Assembly: GCA_029261965.1 (NCBI GenBank)
Contig: JAJDAH010000053.1
Span: 1 to 64,000, forward strand
DNA length: 64,000 nt
Direction of reading: 5' to 3'
Source: Polyangiaceae bacterium
Lineage (GTDB): Bacteria; Myxococcota_A; Polyangia; Polyangiales; Polyangiaceae
The notes below the pieces were generated by a model. The model was not told where the DNA came from and made no database searches. It saw only the letters and a program-made list of their open reading frames with translations. Both the position numbers and the translations under genes were made by a program. This document shows positions 58,889 to 64,000 of this stretch, one piece after another (positions within the stretch are counted from its first letter, which is position 1; each line of letters starts with the position of its first letter).

Positions 58889-59845
58889 ATGGGAGCTTTC
58901 GATCGGCTATCCGCGACCGCATGCGTTCTCGCGCTGCTGCTTTTGACCGCGTGCAAAAAGGCGGAAGGGGAAGCGTGCTCGAAAGGCCAGTGTGAAGGGC
59001 GGCTCGCGTGTGTCGGCATCGAGGAGCCGCATCAGCGTCACCGTGCCGGCAAAGAAGAGCCGCCCGATCCCAAGTTGCAGAGAAAACCCCAACCTGGGGA
59101 GCAGACCTGCCAGAAATGCCGGGAAACAGAGTCGTGCACCGACAACGGCTGGTGCTACTGCCCCGAGTCCTACGAGGGTTGCCCGTGCGGTTGTGACCGC
59201 TCGGAGAAAATGAGCGCGGAGCTTCGCGCCCAAGGTGGCGCCGAGGCGCTCGAGACGCTTGGATGGAGCCTGCAGACCATCGCCGAGCGCGAGCAGGCCG
59301 GCTACATCACCGAAGCGATGGTGCAGCATCGGCTCCGGCTCTTGGGGCTGCAGAGCGAGCTCGGCCCAACTCAAGCGGCGTCGACCTTCGGCCTCACGCC
59401 AGAATTGTCCCCCATCGCCGAGCGGCTTCGGTCCTCCCGCGGGGAGCTCCCCGCCACCGACGACGGGACGCTCCGCGTGCGTTCGCGCTTGCTCGTTCAC
59501 GGCGAGGCGATCGAAATGGTTCGCGGGCGCAAAAAGAAACTTCTACCGAGCTTCCGATTGTGGCTCGGACTGGAGAACCTGACGCGCGGCCCGCTCACGG
59601 TGCGCCGCCCCACCGTCGAGGCGACCCCGACACTGCCCGTCAGCCGCTGGTACGTCGAGGACACCGCCGGCGAGCCGTGGAACGGCCAAATGCAGCCCGA
59701 CGAAACCGAATCGGTCCTCGTGGTCGGCTACCTCGGCGCACCGGTGAAACCAGGCACACGAATCGACGCCGTCGTCCACGTAGGCGAAATGCGCATCGAA
59801 ACCACCGCGGTCGCCGGCAAACGCTGGAACGAGCTGTTTCTCTGA
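58889..59845 (+). CDS. Predicted Cys-containing lipoprotein, unknown function
   Basis: ATG at 58889 gives lipobox LLLLTAC (Cys22). Residues 30-105 have many Cys in close pairs (CSKGQCEGRLAC, CQKCRETESCTDNGWCYCP, GCPCGCD), a compact disulphide or metal-binding module. Then come a helix-rich middle and a beta-rich C-terminus (LPSFRLWLGLENLTRGPLTV, WNGQMQPDETESVLVVGYLG). 318 residues. No family recognised. It is convergent with the PEGA protein. Confidence 0.7.
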   Translation: MGAFDRLSATACVLALLLLTACKKAEGEACSKGQCEGRLACVGIEEPHQRHRAGKEEPPDPKLQRKPQPGEQTCQKCRETESCTDNGWCYCPESYEGCPCGCDRSEKMSAELRAQGGAEALETLGWSLQTIAEREQAGYITEAMVQHRLRLLGLQSELGPTQAASTFGLTPELSPIAERLRSSRGELPATDDGTLRVRSRLLVHGEAIEMVRGRKKKLLPSFRLWLGLENLTRGPLTVRRPTVEATPTLPVSRWYVEDTAGEPWNGQMQPDETESVLVVGYLGAPVKPGTRIDAVVHVGEMRIETTAVAGKRWNELFL

Positions 59846-59884
59846 TAGCTGTTCCCGGCCTTCGAGGAGACACGCGACGCCGCG

Positions 59885-60913
59885 TCAGAACCTGCCCGTC
59901 ATCAACAGCCCGCCGCCACTGCGCGAACCCACCGGCGCGATCGACACGGCCTTCGCGCTCTTCGGTTTCTCCGGACGCGACGTGAGCAGCAGATAAAGGC
60001 CGACTCCGACGGCGGGCACACCGATGCCGAAGGTGATGTTCGAGACGAGGGCCGCGTCTTTGGCGTCTTCGTTGAGCGCGACGCCGCGGGTGGTGCACTC
60101 GCCGGCGGGGCATTCGTCGTCGCTGGCGCTTCGTTTCGAGAACGCGCGCACGCCGAACGCCGCACCGACCCCCGAGCTCACGACGCCGGCGCCGAGCATC
60201 ACCCACCCGGCAGTGCGCGCTCCGCGATTCTGCTCTGGAGCGGCTCGGTCTCGCCCAGTGTCGCGCGGCGCTGTGCTCACCGCGGGTCCAGCCCTGCTCT
60301 CCGAAGGCCGCTCCGCGACCGGCGCCTCCGCGCTCGGCTCGAGCGGCCCGATCTGCACTTCGACCGTGGCGCCCGGTTTCGCTTCGACTCGACGAACGAA
60401 CGTTTCGTAGCCCGGCGCAGATGCGCGAATCACCCTCGGGCCTGGATCGATCGGCATCGGCGTGGACCACGCCGCTCGGGGGATCGTGTCGGCGTCGAGG
60501 CGTACTTCGAAGCCATCGACGCCGGCGTCGGGCGACACGTTGACCAGCAACTTCGGGAGCAAGGGCTCGAGCTTGGCGATTTGCTTTTCTGCCAGGGCGA
60601 TTCGATCGCGACGGCCGTCGCGTCGGGCGAGCGCGAGGGCTTCGCTGAACTCTGCCCAGGCGGTCGCCGTTCGACCGATTCTCTCGTGGCAATCGGCGAG
60701 ATTGAGCAGCGTGCCGCCGCCGGGATCGAGCCGCTGACTCTCTTCGAACTTCGGACACGCTTCTCGAGCTTTCCCCTCTTTGATTAGAGCCCGAGCCTGC
60801 CGGAACAACGATTCGGCGAGCGTTCGATCCGACGCCGCTGGCTGCTGTGCCAACGCGGGTCCGGCGTAAACGAGCGCCGCCAGAACGACTCCCGCCCAAC
60901 AGCGCATGCTCAC
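59885..60913 (-). CDS. PEGA-domain exported protein with TPR-like N-terminus
   Basis: 342 residues. GTG at 60913 overlaps the kinase stop by 4 bp (GTGA); an ATG at 60907 is an alternative. A signal peptide ends ALA. Residues 30-115 form TPR-like helices (AESLFRQARALIKEGKAREA, LLNLADCHERIGRTATAWAE). A PEGA domain follows (LLVNVSPDAGVDGFEV, then DPGPRVIRASAPGYETF), then a linker and a pair of hydrophobic helices near the C-terminus (AGWVMLGAGVVSSGVGAAFG). PEGA proteins next to Ser/Thr kinases are common in myxobacteria. It is likely made with, and perhaps a partner of, the kinase. Confidence 0.88.
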   Translation of the reverse strand: MSMRCWAGVVLAALVYAGPALAQQPAASDRTLAESLFRQARALIKEGKAREACPKFEESQRLDPGGGTLLNLADCHERIGRTATAWAEFSEALALARRDGRRDRIALAEKQIAKLEPLLPKLLVNVSPDAGVDGFEVRLDADTIPRAAWSTPMPIDPGPRVIRASAPGYETFVRRVEAKPGATVEVQIGPLEPSAEAPVAERPSESRAGPAVSTAPRDTGRDRAAPEQNRGARTAGWVMLGAGVVSSGVGAAFGVRAFSKRSASDDECPAGECTTRGVALNEDAKDAALVSNITFGIGVPAVGVGLYLLLTSRPEKPKSAKAVSIAPVGSRSGGGLLMTGRF

Positions 60914-62418
60914 TTTCTATCCCCCATCGGATCGACCGGGGCGGGAGCGGGCTCCGCGGGCGCAGCCGGGGATGGCGAGGGTTTGGGGCGCGGGCGCGCG
61001 GTGCGCGGCTTTGACGGCGATCGCACTTTGGCCTTCTCGTGAACGGGCTCGGCCGAGGCACGCGCCGCGCCGGGACGGCCCGCGTCTACCTCCGCCAGTT
61101 CGAGCGCGGGTTTCACAATCGCTGCTGCGGGTCGTTCCGCTGGCGGGCCCGTCGTCGGTGTGTCTGCCGGTTCGGGCGCCACGACTTCGGGGCTTTCGGG
61201 CTCGTCGGCCGTGCGCCCCATGATGGCCACAGTCCCGAGCACCGCGGCGACAACGGCAGCTACGCCGAGCAAGAGCGGTTTCTTCGATCCGCCGGTACGG
61301 GTTTCGGTGCTGCTCTCCCCGGCGGTGGCCGCGAGGGTTGGGCTGTTGGGATCGCTCGAAGCGAGCGGCCGCGCGGTCGTGGGGGCGAGCGGATCGGTCG
61401 AGTCGCTGATGTGGATCGGTGTCGCCACGGTCGGAGCCAGCGGACTGACCTGGCTCGGCGCCGCCGGTTCGACGCCGGAGAGCGAGTCGCGAGAGATCCT
61501 CATCGCTCGCTCGGCAGAAGCTCTCGACTTGTCGGGTGCGCACGGGAGAAGCGACCGGACCAGATCCGCGACCGAGGCGAAGCGATCCTCGGGCTTCTTC
61601 TCGAGACAGCGCATGACGGCCGCTTCGAGCTCGGGTGGCAGGTCGGGGCGCAAGGCCCCGATTCGTCGTGGCTCGTCCGCGACTATTTTCGCGCTAGTCG
61701 CGGGCACCGTTTCGGCTTCGAACGGCGTCGTGCCGCTCAAGAGCTCGTACAGAACGATACCGAGGGCCCAGATGTCCGAACGCGCGTCGACGTGCTTCGA
61801 GCTTCGCACTTGCTCGGGAGACATGTAGAGCGGCGAACCGAGCACGGTAGAGGTGGACGTGAGATCCTGCTGCATCGCTTTGGACTCGGCGTCTCGAAGG
61901 ATCTTCGAAATGCCGAAGTCCAGCACCTTGACCAACGGCGAGCCGTCGGGCCGCTTCGTCAGGAACAGGTTCGATGGCTTGAGGTCGCGATGGATGATCC
62001 CGCGGGCGTGCGCCTCGGCGATGGCCTCGCAAGCCTGCAGCACGTAGTCGACGGCGTTGGCGACCGTCACCGGTCCACGGTCGATTTCCTCGCGCAAGTC
62101 GTTTCCGCGCAGGTACTCCATCACCATGTACGGAGCGCCGCTGTCGAGGGTGCCGACGTCCGAGACTTTGACGGCGTGCTCTCCTTGGAGCTCGACCGAT
62201 GCCCTCGCTTCGCGAATGAAGCGTTGCACGAGCCCCGGCTCTTTCACCGCGTCGGGCAACAGGAACTTCAACGCCACGTGTTGACCGAGCTGAACGTGAC
62301 GGGCAAGCACCACCACACCCATGCCGCCCTGGGCGAGCACGCGGTCCACGGCGTACTTGTTCGCGATGACCTCGCCCTTGCGGGGTGCGCCAGTGGTCTG
62401 CTCGAGGTCGGGATCCAT
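60910..62418 (-). CDS. Hanks-type Ser/Thr protein kinase, single-pass membrane
   Basis: 502 residues. Kinase domain about 20-290: nucleotide loop AQGGMGVVVLA, Lys51 in VALKFLL, catalytic IIHRDLKPSN (Asp145), DFG at 167-169, then GSPLYMSPEQV and DIWALGIVLYELLSG. A Ser/Thr/Pro-rich linker leads to a membrane helix (about 381-401) and a Pro/Ala/Lys-rich tail outside, without PASTA repeats. It should phosphorylate cytosolic proteins on Ser/Thr. The tail may sense the wall. It overlaps the PEGA gene by 4 bp and starts 16 bp after the LamG-like lipoprotein gene; the three form one operon. Confidence 0.94.
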   Translation of the reverse strand: MDPDLEQTTGAPRKGEVIANKYAVDRVLAQGGMGVVVLARHVQLGQHVALKFLLPDAVKEPGLVQRFIREARASVELQGEHAVKVSDVGTLDSGAPYMVMEYLRGNDLREEIDRGPVTVANAVDYVLQACEAIAEAHARGIIHRDLKPSNLFLTKRPDGSPLVKVLDFGISKILRDAESKAMQQDLTSTSTVLGSPLYMSPEQVRSSKHVDARSDIWALGIVLYELLSGTTPFEAETVPATSAKIVADEPRRIGALRPDLPPELEAAVMRCLEKKPEDRFASVADLVRSLLPCAPDKSRASAERAMRISRDSLSGVEPAAPSQVSPLAPTVATPIHISDSTDPLAPTTARPLASSDPNSPTLAATAGESSTETRTGGSKKPLLLGVAAVVAAVLGTVAIMGRTADEPESPEVVAPEPADTPTTGPPAERPAAAIVKPALELAEVDAGRPGAARASAEPVHEKAKVRSPSKPRTARPRPKPSPSPAAPAEPAPAPVDPMGDRK

Positions 62419-62434
62419 GAGCTCGCTCGAACGC

Positions 62435-63700
62435 CTAAGGAGAAATCCCGAATTTGGCGAACAAGTACGCCTCGACCGTCATTCGGTCGGTATCCGACAG
62501 GTTCGAGTTGTAGATGATGACCTCGCCAATGCGGCCGACGTAGTCGTCGTCGGAGGTCAAATGCCAGCTGCTGCGACCGAGGTAGTTGATCCCGCGCGCG
62601 AAGATCTCCGGCACCCTCGTCGTCCCGGTGCCGACGACTTGGCCGTCTCGTCGAGATACGCCCGGCGTCGGTTGGCCCTCGAGGCCGCCGGTGACCTCGA
62701 AGTAGTAGAGGTGAAGCTCGTCGTTGGTGACGACACCCGTTCCGCTGGTTACCGGCCAACCCGTGAACATGCCCGGGTTGCCGGGCACCGGTACGTAGAC
62801 GGCGGCGAAAAGCGAAGTCGTCGATTCGAACCGCGAAAATACGATGTTGTGGTTGAAGGTTCCCTGGGCGAGCTCGAAGAAGCGCGCGTACTGACCCGTG
62901 CTCTCGGGTTTCGCGACCACGAAGGCGCTGATCCCTCCGGTGAAGTCGCTGTAGACGCCCGTCAACTCCATGTAGTCGTCGCCGCGAAAATGCGCCGCAG
63001 GAAACGCACCGAAGGCGCACTGCTCGGTTACCGGTTGGGCGCTCGTGAGCGACTGGCTCGCTCCGGGATGAGCCCCCGAATGGTCCGTCCAAGCCCCGAC
63101 CGATCCTGCGGGGAGATCTTCCGCGCGCAGCCAGAGCTCGAGATTTGGGCCCGCAGGCAGAGTAGTTCTGCATGTGCCGAGGGAGCACGGATCAATCGGG
63201 CACCCACCTGCGCCGCCGCTACCCGACGCTCCGCCCGCCGCCACACCGCCCGCTCCGCCTGTCGCGACACCACCTGCTCCGCCTGTCGCCGTACCTCCGG
63301 CGCCTCCGGCTGCGACGCCACCCATGCCGCCAGTCGCGCTGCCAGCGGTGCCGCCAGTCGCGCTGCCACCCGTGCCACCGGTCGCGACGCCGCCACTTCC
63401 ACCCGTCGCCACGCCGCCCGACCCAGCGTTGCCTCCGGTCGCCGTCCCGGCGCTACCTCCGGTGGAGCTCGCACCACCCGTTGCCGCCGCTCCGCTCCCG
63501 CCGCTCTGCCCACCGCTCGACATCGATCCGCCGCTGCCCGCTTCGCCACTCGCGCCGCCTGAAGATTGCGAGCTCACCGTGCGGTCGTCGATGCCAACGA
63601 TGGCGCGGCACCCCGCCAGCAACGCTGCTACGAAGACGATCCGCGTCACCCCCCGGCGAAGGCGCGCGATGTGTGTAATCGACGCCAAAGGAAGCGGCAT
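62435..63700 (-). CDS. Lipoprotein with LamG/concanavalin-like domain and Gly linker
   Basis: A 421-residue protein, lipobox LLAGC (Cys30) followed by RAIVGIDD. A long Gly/Ala/Thr/Ser linker (about 45-160) has GGVATGG and GGSATGG repeats. The 250-residue domain starts PNLELWLRAEDLPAGSVGAW and has the jelly-roll pattern (YMELTGVYSDFTGGISAFVV, FSRFESTTSLFAAVYVPVPG, YVGRIGEVIIYNSNLSDTDR), a LamG-type carbohydrate- or protein-binding fold. It is the first gene of the operon with the Ser/Thr kinase. Confidence 0.85.
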   Translation of the reverse strand: MPLPLASITHIARLRRGVTRIVFVAALLAGCRAIVGIDDRTVSSQSSGGASGEAGSGGSMSSGGQSGGSGAAATGGASSTGGSAGTATGGNAGSGGVATGGSGGVATGGTGGSATGGTAGSATGGMGGVAAGGAGGTATGGAGGVATGGAGGVAAGGASGSGGAGGCPIDPCSLGTCRTTLPAGPNLELWLRAEDLPAGSVGAWTDHSGAHPGASQSLTSAQPVTEQCAFGAFPAAHFRGDDYMELTGVYSDFTGGISAFVVAKPESTGQYARFFELAQGTFNHNIVFSRFESTTSLFAAVYVPVPGNPGMFTGWPVTSGTGVVTNDELHLYYFEVTGGLEGQPTPGVSRRDGQVVGTGTTRVPEIFARGINYLGRSSWHLTSDDDYVGRIGEVIIYNSNLSDTDRMTVEAYLFAKFGISP

Positions 63701-63831
63701 AGTACGCTGACGAGCACACGCGCGCTAGCTATGCCGAAACGAACATTCCCCGTCTCCGGCGTGGCAAAGCGAGGGCTCTCACGCCTCGGTGGACGGCGGC
63801 CAGCCAATCCCCCACTATCCGTTTGCCAACA

Positions 63832-64000
63832 ATGCTGCGCCCGCTGCACAAGTTCATTCAGGACCGGCACGAGCTGGTCCTCACCCGGTGGGCGGCCAAG
63901 GCGTGCTTACTCGTTCCAGAGAATCAGGACCCATCGAACGCACAACTTCGTGACAGCCTCGGCCTGTTTCTCAAATCCATCACCGACGGGCTGGGCAGGG
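63832..64000 (+). CDS. RsbRD-N/sensor-kinase-like protein, partial (N-terminal 56 codons)
   Basis: From ATG 63832 the frame is open to the right edge. It reads MLRPLHKFIQDRHELVLTRW, then ACLLVPENQ, then LRDSLGLFLKSITDGLGR. This helix-loop-helix pattern (L..I..W...V, then L.D.L..FL..I...L) matches the RsbRD-type N-terminal domain found at the front of many histidine kinases and stressosome proteins. It is divergent from the LamG-like lipoprotein. The downstream domains lie outside the window. Confidence 0.65.
   Translation, partial: MLRPLHKFIQDRHELVLTRWAAKACLLVPENQDPSNAQLRDSLGLFLKSITDGLGR

Noticed and set aside
63174-63710. Pro-rich + strand frame
   Set aside because: It is the antisense of the Gly/Ala/Thr linker of the LamG-like lipoprotein.

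Overview
The window is GC-rich, gene-dense chromosomal DNA that reads like a myxobacterium, most likely of the Polyangiales/Sorangiineae. This is an inference from content, since no rRNA or other marker is present. The signs are many lipoproteins with Gly/Ala/Thr/Ser-rich linkers after the lipobox, AgmX/PglI C-terminal domains, a MopE-type Asp/Cys motif, Calx-beta plus FG-GAP surface proteins, a Hanks-type Ser/Thr kinase next to a PEGA protein, a hybrid histidine kinase, and long predicted proteins of unknown role.

Layout. 1-8 kb: a Lys/Pro-rich protein cut by the left edge, lipoproteins, a FadL-type porin, two small DUF3592-like membrane proteins, the 3' remnant of a carboxylesterase and a DUF4336 protein. 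8-11 kb: an acyltransferase-3 protein and a polytopic membrane protein whose genes overlap, probably for surface polysaccharide. 11.5-14.3 kb: a lipoprotein overlapping a secreted protein that carries an HELRH (HExxH) motif. 14.3-23.1 kb: an accessory region with a tRNA or tmRNA 3'-end fragment followed by a terminator, transposase and serine-recombinase remnants, two intact nucleotidyltransferase plus ribbon-helix-helix gene pairs, a third broken nucleotidyltransferase locus, a LysR regulator with a short N-terminus, and a zinc-ribbon/DUF3592 protein. 23.1-30 kb: glutathione S-transferase, a VWA lipoprotein, an M2 (ACE-like) peptidase, an AgmX/PglI lipoprotein with a Cys-rich neighbour, and an OmpA-family lipoprotein. 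30-37.6 kb: a frameshifted alpha/beta-hydrolase remnant, two large propeller lipoproteins, a membrane protein that looks like a divergent SecY fused to a SecD P1 domain, and a TetR regulator divergent from a secreted esterase. 37.6-53 kb: secreted hydrolases, a TPR/AgmX lipoprotein, the hybrid histidine kinase, two divergent beta-helix lipoproteins and a Sel1-repeat lipoprotein. 53-64 kb: two divergent GT4 glycosyltransferases, an old-yellow-enzyme oxidoreductase, another beta-helix lipoprotein, an operon of LamG-like lipoprotein, Ser/Thr kinase and PEGA protein, and the start of an RsbRD-N/sensor-kinase-like gene at the right edge.

How the genes fit together. Most of the window encodes envelope or exported proteins, with local regulation by TetR, LysR, a hybrid kinase and a Ser/Thr kinase. 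No long metabolic operon is present. The strongest candidates for something new are the SecY-SecD fusion (34476-36668), the nucleotidyltransferase/RHH pairs (one with a perfect 20-bp palindrome in its promoter), and the remnant-rich island that begins at a tRNA/tmRNA 3' end. Short tandem repeats of 10, 13, 17 and 18 bp recur in promoters, linkers and one signal peptide.
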